Shown here in pieces: positions 33,639-41,997 of a stretch of 64,000 nt of DNA (its first letter is position 1; every line of letters starts with the position of its first letter). Position numbers and translations under genes: made by a program. This stretch comes from DASWNP01 sp036399175 (GTDB taxonomy: Bacteria; Acidobacteriota; Blastocatellia; Pyrinomonadales; Pyrinomonadaceae): NCBI GenBank assembly GCA_036399175.1, contig DASWNP010000006.1:1-64000 (forward strand). The letters run 5' to 3'. Below the pieces are notes generated by a model that saw nothing but the letters and a program-made list of their open reading frames with translations, did not search any database and was not told the DNA's origin.

Positions 33639-34697
33639 TCACGGACACCTGACGGCGACGGCCATGTTGAGCAGCCAGGAGGTCGCCCCTCCGAGCGTGA
33701 TGTCTGCGGGCATCAGAAGCTTGTTCCAGCCCGTTTCCAGAACGGAGACGGCGTTGCCGTGACTGACGTAGAAGCGCGAGCCGTCGGGCGAAAAGGCCGC
33801 GCCGAAGGGCTGGACGCCGACCTGCGTATTGGTCTCGATAGCGCCCGTGTCGGTGTCAATCATAAACGTCTGCGCGTTGCCGTGACCGGGGACGTAGAGA
33901 TACCGACCGTTGGCCGAGAGCGCGATTTGCTGCATCGGGAAAGTGTTGTCGGGGAGCGGCCAGGTGGCGACGACGTTGTTTCCGCCCTGCGGCGAGCTGT
34001 CGATGACCGAGACGCTGCCGTGAAGATTGCCCGAAGCGTTCTGCCCGAACTCGTTAGTGACGAAGACGCGCTTGCCGTCAGCCGAGACGGCGATGGCCGA
34101 GGGCTGGTGGCCTACGTCGATGTCCTTGAGTATCTGGTTGCTGGCCGAAGTGGCGTCGAGCATGGAGACCTTGTTGTCGCCCCAGCGTGCGACGTAGACG
34201 CGCGCGCCGTCGGCGGAGAAGGCGACGTTGTCAGGGCGACTGCCGTCGGGAAATTGGACGGTCGAGACGACGTAAGGATTCGAGGCGTAGCCGACGCTGA
34301 GGATGGCGACGGTGTGACTGTCGAAGTTGGCGACGTAGAGACGATGGCCGTCGGGCGAAAGCGCGACGCCGATGGGGCCGACCCCGACGTTGTCGATTGT
34401 GTGGACGACCGAGTTGTTCGAGGTGTCGATGACGGAGACGGAGTTGCTTTCGTAGTTGGCGACGTAGACGCGGCTTCCGTCGGGGCTTGAGACGATGCCG
34501 AAGGGCTTCTGCCCGACATTGATGGCGGGCATCGGCGTGTTTTTGTTATCGGTGCAGTCCAACGCGCGCACGGTGGCCGTGTTATAGTCGCTCACGTAGA
34601 GGCGGCACTGCGGGGCGGCGAAGGCGTTAGTTGCGCTCGCGGCGAAGGCGACGAGCAGAAACAGGCAGAAGCGGAAGAAATTTGTGTTGGGGAACAT
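33639..34697 (-). CDS. Exported YncE-like beta-propeller protein
   Basis: A 352-residue protein with a signal peptide (FFRFCLFLLVAFAASATNAFAA). The body is a series of about seven repeats of the type SPDGSRVYVANYESNSVSVIDTSNNSVV, LSPDGHRLYVANFDSHTVAIL and SADGARVYVARWGDNKVSMLD, diagnostic of YncE / PQQ-dependent-like seven-bladed propellers. Its role is probably periplasmic binding or scaffolding, and no catalytic residues are evident. It is divergent from the CadC-like regulator, with 231 bases between the start codons. Confidence 0.88.
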   Translation of the reverse strand: MFPNTNFFRFCLFLLVAFAASATNAFAAPQCRLYVSDYNTATVRALDCTDNKNTPMPAINVGQKPFGIVSSPDGSRVYVANYESNSVSVIDTSNNSVVHTIDNVGVGPIGVALSPDGHRLYVANFDSHTVAILSVGYASNPYVVSTVQFPDGSRPDNVAFSADGARVYVARWGDNKVSMLDATSASNQILKDIDVGHQPSAIAVSADGKRVFVTNEFGQNASGNLHGSVSVIDSSPQGGNNVVATWPLPDNTFPMQQIALSANGRYLYVPGHGNAQTFMIDTDTGAIETNTQVGVQPFGAAFSPDGSRFYVSHGNAVSVLETGWNKLLMPADITLGGATSWLLNMAVAVRCP

Positions 34698-34862
34698 TGA
34701 CCTTATCTCCTATGAAAGATGTTTGAAGTTCCGGAACGCACGCTCTTTTGAAGCGAACGCTCCGACGCCTGTTTTCGCAAAGAGCATCCGGCAGCCTTTC
34801 AGGCTCGACTGCCCGACGACGCACACTCTACCGGGTCGGCCCCGGCGCGTAATGACGCTTCG

Positions 34863-34890
34863 CTGACCTCGCCGTGACTTTCCTGTGACC
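34863..34890. promoter_or_regulatory. Three TGAC half-sites with 11-bp spacing
   Basis: TGAC occurs at 34864, 34875 and 34886, exactly 11 bases apart (ctgac, gtgac, gtgac), ending 39 bases before the start of a regulator with an OmpR-type winged helix. Direct repeats at about 11-bp period on one DNA face are how OmpR/PhoB-type domains bind. Autoregulation or control of the divergent propeller gene is inferred. Confidence 0.45.
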
Positions 34891-34928
34891 TGAAAAAAAA
34901 GAAGAGCTTCCAGCTTTTAAGCCTGTCG

Positions 34929-36689
34929 ATGATGAGTAGGAGAAGAGACGACAAACGTGTTGCCGCCTACAGGTTCGGCGACGTGTCGATAGATTGCGGG
35001 GACTTTCGTCTGCTGAAAGGCGGGCAGCCCTCGAAGATTACGCCGCGCGCCTTCGAGGTCTTGCTCTATCTGGTTGAGCATCGCGGGCGCGTCGTCGGCA
35101 AGCAGGAATTGTTCGAGCAGGTCTGGAAGGAATCCTTCGTCACCGACAATGCCCTGACGCGGATGGTGAAAGAGATTCGCCGCGTCATCGGCGACGATGC
35201 CGACTCGCCTCTCTACATCGAGACCGTCCCGAAAAGAGGCTATCGCTTCATCGCCGCGACCGAAGCGGAGACCGAGTCAGAAGAACGCGACTCTCAGGAA
35301 GCTTCTGCGCCCGCCTCCATCGCCGTCCTGCCCTTCGCAAACTTGAGCGCCGACCCCGACCACGAATACCTGACCGAAGGCATCACCGAGAGCATCATCA
35401 ACCACCTCTCGCGCGTCTCTCATCTGCGGGTCGTGCCGCGCAGCACCGTCTTTCACCTGCACAGGCAGGAGCGAGACCCGCTCGACATCGGTCGTGCGTT
35501 GCGCGTCCGCGCGGTGCTCACGGGACGCGTCCTGCAAAGAGGCGATGCGCTCGTCGTCAAGACCGAGCTTTTAGACGTTCAAAAAGAGTCGCAGCTTTGG
35601 GGCGAGCAGTACCAGCGCACGCTCGCCGCCATCTTCGACGTGCAGGAAGAGATTGCGCGCGAGATTTCCGCGCAGCTCCGACTCAAGCTGAGCCGCGAAG
35701 AGCAGTCGCGCCTGACCGAGAGGCCGACGCGCAACCTCGAAGCCTACCAGCTCTATCTCAAAGGGCGTTACTTCTGGAATCGCCGCCCGCAGGGACTCAA
35801 AAGAGGCATCGACTACTTCGAGCAGGCGCTCGAAAAAGATTCCCGCTTCGCGCTCGCCTACGCCGGACTCGCCGATTCCTACAACACGCTCGGCTCTTGG
35901 GAGAACAGCGCGCTTCGTCCCACGGAGGCCATGCCGAAGGCGCTCGATGCCGCCCGCCGAGCCCTCGAACTCGACCCCACGCTCGCCGAAGCCCACACCG
36001 CCCTCGCCTACAGCAAGCTCCATTACGAAAGAGATTTACACGAGACAGACGCCGGATTCTCTCGCGCACTCGCTCTGAACCCCAACTACGTTCACGCGCA
36101 GCATTGGTACTCGCACTACTACATGGCGCGCGGCCACGTCGAAGCGTCGCTCGACGCGAGCCTGCGCGCCTACGCGCTCGACCCGCTCGACCTGATAATC
36201 AACGCTCATCTCATCTGGCACTACTGGCTCGCCCGCCAGCCCGACGAGGCTCTCTCACACGCCGAGAAGACACGCGAGCTTGACCAGCAGAGCATCTGGC
36301 CTTCTTTCTTCGCGGGTCTCGCCTTAGAGCAGAAGAGCATGTTCGACGAAGCCGCCTCTGCCTTCCGTCAGGCCAACGCTCTCACGCCCGACATGACCTT
36401 CGTCCGCGCCGCCCTCGCGCACTCGCTCGCTCTCGGTGGCGAGAAGAAAGCGGCGCAGAAAATTCTCAGGGAATTGGAGAGAGAGCGTGAGCACAGGTAC
36501 GTGCCCGCCTACGACCTCGCCTTGATTCATCTGGGCTTGGGTGAGATAGAACTCTCTTTGAGATGGCTCGGCGCAGCGCTCGAAGAGCGTTCAGGCTGGA
36601 TGGCTTACCTGCGAGTCGAGCCCCGGCTCGACTCGCTTCGCTCCACGCCGGAGTTTGCACAGCTCATCGACCTCGCGGGTCTTCGCTGA
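34929..36689 (+). CDS. CadC-like transcriptional regulator with TolB-like and TPR domains
   Basis: A 586-residue protein. Residues 12-110 are an OmpR-type winged helix (YRFGDVSIDCGDFRLLKGG, ITPRAFEVLLYLVEHRGRVV, DNALTRMVKEIRRVIGD, VPKRGYRFIA). There is no transmembrane helix in the linker, unlike E. coli CadC. Residues about 130-245 form a TolB-like domain (IAVLPFANLSADPDHEYLTEGITESI). The rest is a helical TPR region (FALAYAGLADSYNTLGSW, LDAARRALELDPTLAEAHTALAY, AASAFRQANALTPDM). This architecture is frequent in Acidobacteria and in adenylate-cyclase-like regulators. The target is unknown; TGAC repeats upstream suggest autoregulation. The second ATG (34932) is equally possible. Confidence 0.85.
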   Translation: MMSRRRDDKRVAAYRFGDVSIDCGDFRLLKGGQPSKITPRAFEVLLYLVEHRGRVVGKQELFEQVWKESFVTDNALTRMVKEIRRVIGDDADSPLYIETVPKRGYRFIAATEAETESEERDSQEASAPASIAVLPFANLSADPDHEYLTEGITESIINHLSRVSHLRVVPRSTVFHLHRQERDPLDIGRALRVRAVLTGRVLQRGDALVVKTELLDVQKESQLWGEQYQRTLAAIFDVQEEIAREISAQLRLKLSREEQSRLTERPTRNLEAYQLYLKGRYFWNRRPQGLKRGIDYFEQALEKDSRFALAYAGLADSYNTLGSWENSALRPTEAMPKALDAARRALELDPTLAEAHTALAYSKLHYERDLHETDAGFSRALALNPNYVHAQHWYSHYYMARGHVEASLDASLRAYALDPLDLIINAHLIWHYWLARQPDEALSHAEKTRELDQQSIWPSFFAGLALEQKSMFDEAASAFRQANALTPDMTFVRAALAHSLALGGEKKAAQKILRELEREREHRYVPAYDLALIHLGLGEIELSLRWLGAALEERSGWMAYLRVEPRLDSLRSTPEFAQLIDLAGLR

Positions 36690-36780
36690 CTCTGCCCCGC
36701 GCTCCGGCGTCTCTTCGATGCCCGGCGTCTTTGGAGCGGGTAGCCCTTCGCCGTTACAATCTCACAGACGCGAAACGCTT

Positions 36781-36788
36781 GGAGGTGA
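36781..36788 (+). promoter_or_regulatory. Ribosome-binding site selecting a TTG start
   Basis: GGAGGTGA at 36781-36788 lies 9 bases before the TTG at 36798. The in-frame product from that TTG begins with the conserved FmdE N terminus, so this site decides the start. Confidence 0.7.
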
Positions 36789-36797
36789 AACTTACTC

Positions 36798-37385
36798 TTG
36801 CAATCACTCGACGAGCTTCTGGAAGAATGCGCGAGCCTGCACGGCCACATGTGCGCCGGTCAACTTCTGGGCGCGCGGATGTCGATTCTCGGCTGCCGCC
36901 TCGTCGGCATCGACGACCCGCGCGGCGCAGACCGCAAGAAACTCATCGTCTGGGTCGAGATAGACCGTTGCATGGCCGACGCCGTCGGCGCATCGACGGG
37001 CGTCCGCCTTGGCAAGCGCAGCCTCAAGTATCAGGACTACGGCAAAGTCGCCGCTACCTTCTTCAACACAGAAACACGCCAGGCCGTCCGCATCGTCGCC
37101 CTCGAAGAATCGCGCGCCCTCGCCGACCGACGCTATCCCGAAATCGAAAGCAAGAAAGAGAGACAATTTCGCGCCTACCGCGAAGCCGCAGACGAAGAGC
37201 TATTCAAAGTCGAGCGCGTCGAAGTCAGCTACGACGAAGAGCGCGACGCCCCCGGTCGCCCGCGCTCCCGCGTCATCTGCACAAGCTGCGGCGAAGGCGT
37301 CAACGACGGGCGCGAACTCCAAACCCTCGAAGGTCTCACCCTCTGCCGCGCCTGCGCACACGGCTCCTACTACCGCACGCTCTAA
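36798..37385 (+). CDS. FmdE-family protein with C-terminal zinc ribbon
   Basis: A 195-residue protein related to subunit E of formylmethanofuran dehydrogenase. The signature HGHMCAGQLLGARM (from His15, with Cys19) is the FmdE metal/cofactor site. IVWVEIDRCMADAVGASTGVRLGKRSLKYQDYGKVAATF continues the domain. The C terminus has CTSC and CRAC, a four-Cys zinc ribbon seen in many FmdE proteins. In non-methanogens, FmdE-like proteins are found with molybdenum enzymes, but the role is unknown. No fwd/fmd partners are here. The start is TTG at 36798 behind a strong ribosome site. Confidence 0.85.
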   Translation: MQSLDELLEECASLHGHMCAGQLLGARMSILGCRLVGIDDPRGADRKKLIVWVEIDRCMADAVGASTGVRLGKRSLKYQDYGKVAATFFNTETRQAVRIVALEESRALADRRYPEIESKKERQFRAYREAADEELFKVERVEVSYDEERDAPGRPRSRVICTSCGEGVNDGRELQTLEGLTLCRACAHGSYYRTL

Positions 37386-37484
37386 AGCGCACGGCACGCG
37401 CGCCCAATCTTTTAACGCATCTACTTGTGAGTGAGTTTGAAAACGACGAACAGGGAAGGTCTGAATTTTCTGAATCTTGTAAAT

Positions 37485-37567
37485 ACCGGAGGAGGGACTT
37501 GAACCCACACGCCCTTGCGGGCAACGGATTTTGAGTCCGCCGCGTCTGCCATTCCGCCACTCCGGCT
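37485..37567 (-). tRNA. tRNA-Leu (anticodon CAA)
   Basis: Read on the minus strand the gene starts GCCGGAG and ends CTCCGGT plus discriminator A. The D arm contains TGGCGGAATGGCAGACGC. The anticodon loop CTCAAAA gives anticodon CAA between GCGGA and TCCGT stems. The long variable arm GCCCGCAAGGGC is typical of tRNA-Leu, and the T loop is TTCAAGT. CCA is not encoded. Two irregularities are a G1-U72 pair and a U-U mismatch in the T stem (GTGGG against CCCTC). Confidence 0.93.
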
Positions 37568-37677
37568 CGTGCGAGGTGGGAATGATAGAGGGTGTGCAGG
37601 GGCGGCGTCAACTGTGGAGGAAGGTGGCATGAGGTTTGCTAAAGTTGCGGGTGGCGGGCGATTGGAAAAGTAGTTGT

Positions 37678-37721
37678 CTCGGGCGAGTTTGAGACGTTAA
37701 GATGGTCGTGCCTCGCCCGAG
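37678..37721. promoter_or_regulatory. Inverted repeat upstream of the HD-GYP gene
   Basis: ctcgggcgag and ctcgcccgag are perfect 10-base inverted copies with a 24-base spacer, 84 bases before the start codon. They may be an operator or an RNA hairpin; neither is proven. Confidence 0.3.
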
Positions 37722-37804
37722 CAGTGAAGCCCCGACCGCGTGTTGCTGCTTCTCTCCCGAATTCTCAGTTTGTCCCCCGGAATTATTGAAGACGGAGTTG
37801 TGTC

Positions 37805-38956
37805 ATGGCTGAAGCAGGCGAGGGCGGAAGAGCGCGCATTCTGATTACGGACGACGAGCCGGAAATCAGAGAAGTTCTGTTCGACTTGTTGAGCCCGCAC
37901 TATGAGTGTGAGACAGCGCGCTCGGCCGAAGAGGCTCTTGAGAGATTACGTGAAGGAACGTTCAGCATCATCATCAGCGACATAATGATGAGCGGGATGA
38001 GCGGGCTGGAGATGATTCCGCACGTCGGGGAAGTTTCGCCCGATACGGTCGTCGTGATGATTAGCGGCGTGCAGACGGTCGAGAGCACGATTCACGCTCT
38101 GCGCGCGGGCGCGTTCGATTACGTGATGAAGCCTTTCGACCTTGAGCAGTTGGAGGCCGTCGTCAGGCGCGCTCTGGAGCATTACGAGTTGCGGGCGGCG
38201 AAGCGTCGTTACGAGAACTACCTGGCGGAGATGGTCGAGCAGCGAACGGCGGAGCTGAATCGCGCGCTCGACTCTCTGGAAGACTCCTACCGTGCGACGC
38301 TGAAGGCTTTAACGTCGTCGCTTGAGACGCGCGACTCCGAGACGCACGGGCATTCGGAGCGGGTCGTGAGTTTCAGCCTGCGGCTCGGGCGCGAGATAGG
38401 GCTCGATAGAGAACAGATGCGCGCCCTTGAGTTCGGCTCGCTTTTGCACGACATAGGGAAAATCGGCGTGCCCGACGCCATCCTGCGCAAGCCCGCCGCC
38501 CTGACGACGGAGGAATGGAGCCGCATGCGCCTGCATCCCCTGCTCGGCCAGCAGATTTTGCAGGGGATAGAATTTCTGTCGGGGGCGACGCGCGTCGTCG
38601 CGCAGCATCACGAGAAATGGGACGGCTCGGGCTACCCGCTCGGCCTGCGCGGGACGGAAATTGACCTCAACGCGCGCATTTTCGCCGTCGCAGACGCTTT
38701 CGACGCGATGACGAGCGACCGCGTCTATCGCGCCGGGCGACCCTACGAGCTGGCCGCCGCCGAGCTGGACAAATTCGCCGCCAGCCAATTTGACCCCGAA
38801 GTCGTCGCCGCTTTTCACCGCATCCCGCGCGAGGATTGGGAAGAGATGCGCCGCCAGTCGCTTCTGGCGCGGCGCGAAAGACAGACGACCGAGTTTCACG
38901 CCGCCACACCCCTCAGCAGCCTGCTCGCCAACCGCCTCTCCGCGCTCGCCAACTGA
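37805..38956 (+). CDS. Response regulator with HD-GYP cyclic-di-GMP phosphodiesterase domain
   Basis: A 383-residue protein. The receiver (10-125) has Asp59 in IIISDIMM and the conserved Lys in DYVMKPF. A coiled coil spans 126-165 (RRYENYLAEMVEQRTAELNRALDSL). The HD-GYP domain covers 165-350 with HGHSERV, HDIGKIG (215-221) and HHEKWDGSGYP (268-278), all catalytic signatures being intact. It would hydrolyse c-di-GMP to GMP or pGpG when phosphorylated. No kinase adjoins it. A terminator follows the gene. Confidence 0.93.
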   Translation: MAEAGEGGRARILITDDEPEIREVLFDLLSPHYECETARSAEEALERLREGTFSIIISDIMMSGMSGLEMIPHVGEVSPDTVVVMISGVQTVESTIHALRAGAFDYVMKPFDLEQLEAVVRRALEHYELRAAKRRYENYLAEMVEQRTAELNRALDSLEDSYRATLKALTSSLETRDSETHGHSERVVSFSLRLGREIGLDREQMRALEFGSLLHDIGKIGVPDAILRKPAALTTEEWSRMRLHPLLGQQILQGIEFLSGATRVVAQHHEKWDGSGYPLGLRGTEIDLNARIFAVADAFDAMTSDRVYRAGRPYELAAAELDKFAASQFDPEVVAAFHRIPREDWEEMRRQSLLARRERQTTEFHAATPLSSLLANRLSALAN

Positions 38957-39021
38957 CGCGCCCGACACGCCCCAACCGAAAATCTCGCTGCAACAGTTTT
39001 CGCAAATGTATCGACTCAGAC

Positions 39022-39064
39022 GGGCCGAGCGTCTCGGAATGAGACGCTCGCCCGCGCCCTTTTC
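39022..39064 (+). terminator. Rho-independent terminator
   Basis: cgagcgtctc (39026-39035) pairs with gagacgctcg (39041-39050) over GGAAT, with an outer ggg/ccc clamp, followed by cgcgcccttttc. It ends the HD-GYP transcript. Confidence 0.75.
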
Positions 39065-39099
39065 ACCACGCTTGGGCAAAACGCCCCGCCTTTCTTCCC

Positions 39100-39182
39100 A
39101 AAAAGAAGAAGGGGAGACGGGTAAAAGGTTAAAGGGGTAAGAGGGAAGAAGAAGCGTCTATGCCTTTCTTCCCTCTTACCGG
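39100..39182. repeat. Intergenic tandem-word hairpin (word ggtaaaagg / ggtaagaggg)
   Basis: ggtaagagggaaga (39136-39149) and tcttccctcttacc (39167-39180) are a perfect 14-base inverted pair. The left side is preceded by further ggtaaaagg words from about 39105. Confidence 0.75.
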
Positions 39183-39257
39183 CTTCGCCCAAAAAGTCTT
39201 GGGGTGCTGAATAATATCCACGCGACTGAGGATTTCTCTGTCGCAGGGGTTTGCTCT

Positions 39258-40112
39258 TCAGGCGGCTTTGGCCGCCGGGAGCGTGCTCTTAACCTGACCG
39301 TTCGTGTCCGTGAGCACCACTTTAGAGTTGGCGTAGTAGCCGACCTCGATGTCTTCGGTGAACTGTCTGCTCTTCGAGAGACCTGCCGCGTCCATGATGC
39401 TGCCCACGTCAAGCGCGAAGAAGTGATGTCCCTTGTACTTCGGGTTGTAGTTGACCGCCACGTCGCCGATGAGGTACGCCTTGTAAACAATCCTGACCTT
39501 CATCACGCCCCGGCTCGCAGTGAGTTGGGCGTCAACGGATTCGCCGGGTTCCAGCGTGACGCTGACGCCCGTGTCCGAGCCGACCGTCACGCTGTTGCTC
39601 TCGGAACCGCCCTGCCCCCACTCGTGGCTGTAGCTCATAGACGTTTCTCCGCCGCCGCCCGAACCCAGAAACGAAACCTGATAATTGAACGACTGACTGA
39701 CGCTTATCGTGTCGGTTTCAGACCAGTTGCTCTCTGTAGTGTTGCAGACCTGATCGGAGATGCCCGCGTTGAAGGTGGCCTCGCGTGAGCTGTCGTTGGT
39801 CAAAGTCTTGGTGGCGATGATGACGGGCTCGGAGGTGATGCCCGTGATGGTAGCACTATCGACGACCAGCACGGTCTGCACCTGCGGCCAGTTGTAAGTC
39901 TTGTAGAGGTCGCCCCAGGGGGTATTGCTGTGGAGGTAGGCGTCGTTAGGCTTCTTGCCGAAATACTTGGCGACGACATTCTTGAGGTCGGCGTCCTGAA
40001 GGCCGAACGTCTTTTTCTCGGTGTCGGTGATGACGTGCTGGACGCTCCCCGACGCGTTGACGCTTGAGGTCGCTTTGTCTACTCCGGCTTTGATGCTGAT
40101 TTCGATTCCCAT
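39258..40112 (-). CDS. Aerolysin-like (ETX/MTX2-type) beta-pore-forming protein candidate
   Basis: The product is 284 residues from the ATG at 40112, preceded by aaggaaggaaat. There is no signal peptide. Residues 1-105 form a head region. Residues about 105-270 show the long alternating Ser/Thr strands of the aerolysin fold: KTLTNDSSREATFNAG, TESNWSETDTISVSQS, SFNYQVSFLG, then a Gly-rich turn (SGGGGE, 151-156). SMSYSHEWGQGGSESNSVTVGS, VSVTLEPGESVDAQLTASRG, KVRIVYKAYLIGDVAVNY and EVGYYANSKVVL follow. The pair of strands around the Gly turn would be the membrane-inserting pre-stem. The closest resemblance I recall is the FEYP/natterin-type branch. Target and release mechanism are unknown. The gene is monocistronic, with a long leader. 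Confidence 0.62.
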   Translation of the reverse strand: MGIEISIKAGVDKATSSVNASGSVQHVITDTEKKTFGLQDADLKNVVAKYFGKKPNDAYLHSNTPWGDLYKTYNWPQVQTVLVVDSATITGITSEPVIIATKTLTNDSSREATFNAGISDQVCNTTESNWSETDTISVSQSFNYQVSFLGSGGGGETSMSYSHEWGQGGSESNSVTVGSDTGVSVTLEPGESVDAQLTASRGVMKVRIVYKAYLIGDVAVNYNPKYKGHHFFALDVGSIMDAAGLSKSRQFTEDIEVGYYANSKVVLTDTNGQVKSTLPAAKAA

Positions 40113-40581
40113 ATTTCCTTCCTTAATTAACTCGCAGCGCGTTCGCGCTGGTGGCAGAGGATTAGAGGGAGAAACGAGAGAACCCGGGCGGTGTTTCTGC
40201 CACACGCCGCTCTGACCTACTTTTATTGAGTAAGTGAGGTGACCCGAAACCACACTCTCTGCCGATTCGACAGGGTCGAGCCGGTCAGGTGTCAGGCTGC
40301 TCGTTTCAGATTGATGATTGTCTTTGATTTGCAGAGGCTCTCACGGGTGGTGAGGTGAGAGCGCACCGTCTGACTTATTAGCTATACCTTATTTCATCGA
40401 CGGAAGTAAATAGCCGCGCCGTTGATTTGTTTTATTCTTAGAGTCTGCACCCTCTCGAACGACATTGGCCGCACTATGGGGCGGATGAGTTGCTGGTATG
40501 CAGTGTTATCACAATCTCACTTTTTTGTTCCTGAGAGTGCGGTCAGGTGTTCCAGCCAGTCATTTGCAGCCTCTGCCTTTC
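40113..40581. other. Long upstream region of the aerolysin-like gene
   Basis: No gene was found. A hairpin gctctcac (40337-40344) / gtgagagc (40355-40362) lies about 230 bases upstream of the start. The stretch is less GC-rich than its surroundings and contains tataccttattt near 40383, possible promoter sequence on either strand. Confidence 0.5.
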
Positions 40582-41820
40582 TCAGCGCATGGCGGCGACG
40601 ACGTAGCCGCGACGTGCGCGGAGGTTGAGACCGATGCGGCGAGGGGCGACGCGGAGGCGTCGATATTCGTTGGGGGGGGCGCTGGCGAGCGGTCGTTTGG
40701 GTTTGTAGGTGACGACGTACTGCGAGCCGATTTCGCGTGCGACTCCGGCTGCCGCCGTGATGGTCTCTTCGTCGGAGGCGGGCAGCCACATGCGTCCGCC
40801 CGTCTCTTCGGTGAAGGAGGCGAGGCGCTGCTCGCTCTTTTTCGTGGCCTGCTCGTAGGCTTTACGCAGACGCTTCATGGCGGGGTCGAAGGTCAGCGTG
40901 ACACCGGCTGAAGCGCCGCCGCCGATGGCGCTGCCGCGCGACATGCCGGGCGGGAGCGTCGGGTCGATGCCGACGGTGGCGATGCCCGAAGAGGCGACGC
41001 TTCCGGGCTGCGCGCCAAACTCTTTTTTGGTTCGCTTCTCTTTCGAGACCTTACGCCCGAGCTGCGTAAAACTGACGACGTGGACTGTGACCTGCGCCTG
41101 CTGCAACTGGCGCACGGCCTCGGCGGCCTGCGCACGCGCTTCCGGCGTCTCCGTGCCGAGCACGCTCAGAGCTTCTTTGGCATCCATTCTGCCGGGCGTC
41201 TCGACGCCGTCGGTAATCAGAACGAGATGACGATTGCCGACCGGCTGATGCTCGAAATATGAAGCGGCGTGGATGATGGCCTGAGAGAGCTTCGAGCCCC
41301 GCCCTGATTTGAGCTTGGTGTGCAGCGCGTAGGCGATGCGCTCACGCTCGGTCGTCCACTTCTGCAACCCTTCGGCGTGATTGGTGAACTGTATCAGGGC
41401 CATCTGGTCGCCCTCGCGCAGATTGGAGACGAGACTGAGGGCGATGTCGCGCAAGCCGCGTGTGCGCATCGCGGGATTCAGCTCGCTGCCCGTCCCGATG
41501 AGCAGCAGCACGCTCGAAGGGATACGACGCACGCTCCTAATCTCCTGCGGCACGTCATCTTCGAGCACGAGGATGTCTTCAATCTCAAGCGTCGGGTCGA
41601 AGCGTCCCTGCTCGTCTGTGGCGAAGAGAGGGATGCGCACCTCTTCCGTGAAGACCCTTTCCTCATCCTGCGCTTCGCGCGACGAAGCGTTCGGAGATAA
41701 GGTCGGCTCTGCGGGCGCAGGAGTCGGCGGCGGCGTCTGCTGTGCGAGACAGACCGAAGCCGCGACTAAAAGAAGCGAGAGCACTCGGAAAAGCCCTCGA
41801 AGCGGACGACTCAAAAACAT
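40582..41820 (-). CDS. VWA-domain protein of the acidobacterial VWFA-related type
   Basis: The product is about 412 residues from the ATG at 41820. It has a signal peptide (LFRVLSLLLVAASVCLAQ), a short Pro-rich segment, then the beta strand block FATDEQGRFDPTLEIEDILVLEDDVPQEI typical of the VWFA-related family. The VWA fold follows. At the position of the MIDAS DxSxS the sequence reads LLLIGTGSELN, so the metal-binding Asp is missing. The motif ITDGVETPGR carries a later Asp. It ends with YVVTYKPKRPL and a beta domain, as in the family. It is exported to the periplasm or surface, and its function is unknown. The family is very abundant in Acidobacteria, which supports the taxonomic guess. Confidence 0.85.
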   Translation of the reverse strand: MFLSRPLRGLFRVLSLLLVAASVCLAQQTPPPTPAPAEPTLSPNASSREAQDEERVFTEEVRIPLFATDEQGRFDPTLEIEDILVLEDDVPQEIRSVRRIPSSVLLLIGTGSELNPAMRTRGLRDIALSLVSNLREGDQMALIQFTNHAEGLQKWTTERERIAYALHTKLKSGRGSKLSQAIIHAASYFEHQPVGNRHLVLITDGVETPGRMDAKEALSVLGTETPEARAQAAEAVRQLQQAQVTVHVVSFTQLGRKVSKEKRTKKEFGAQPGSVASSGIATVGIDPTLPPGMSRGSAIGGGASAGVTLTFDPAMKRLRKAYEQATKKSEQRLASFTEETGGRMWLPASDEETITAAAGVAREIGSQYVVTYKPKRPLASAPPNEYRRLRVAPRRIGLNLRARRGYVVAAMR

Positions 41821-41892
41821 AGATACTTCCTGACCGAAGAATAAATGCGTCGGCTGACCCTCGTTTGATGCCCCGAAGACGCCTGAGTTTGC

Positions 41893-41997
41893 ACTGAAAA
41901 GCAAGTAGGAAGGCGAAAGGATGAAGGATGAAAGAGAGCTATTCAAGCTTGAGAGCTAGGCTTTCATCCTTCATCCTTCATCCTTAATCCTTGCTTT
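41893..41997. repeat. Intergenic tandem-word hairpin (word gaaggatgaa)
   Basis: The left arm (about 41905-41935) has gaaggatgaaag words; the right arm (about 41960-41995) has cttcatcc words, around gagctattcaagcttgagagct. The right arm encodes the last residues (Lys-Asp-Glu-Gly) and stop of pta. Confidence 0.8.

Larger units (their letters stand above)
37386..37804. other. Intergenic region with the tRNA gene and an inverted repeat
   Basis: The region holds tRNA-Leu (37485-37567, minus). About 85 bases before the HD-GYP regulator it has the perfect 10-base inverted pair ctcgggcgag (37678-37687) / ctcgcccgag (37712-37721). No other gene was seen. Confidence 0.6.
38957..39257. other. Convergent intergenic region
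   Basis: The region holds a terminator hairpin (39022-39053) and a tandem-word hairpin (39100-39182), and no gene. Confidence 0.6.
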
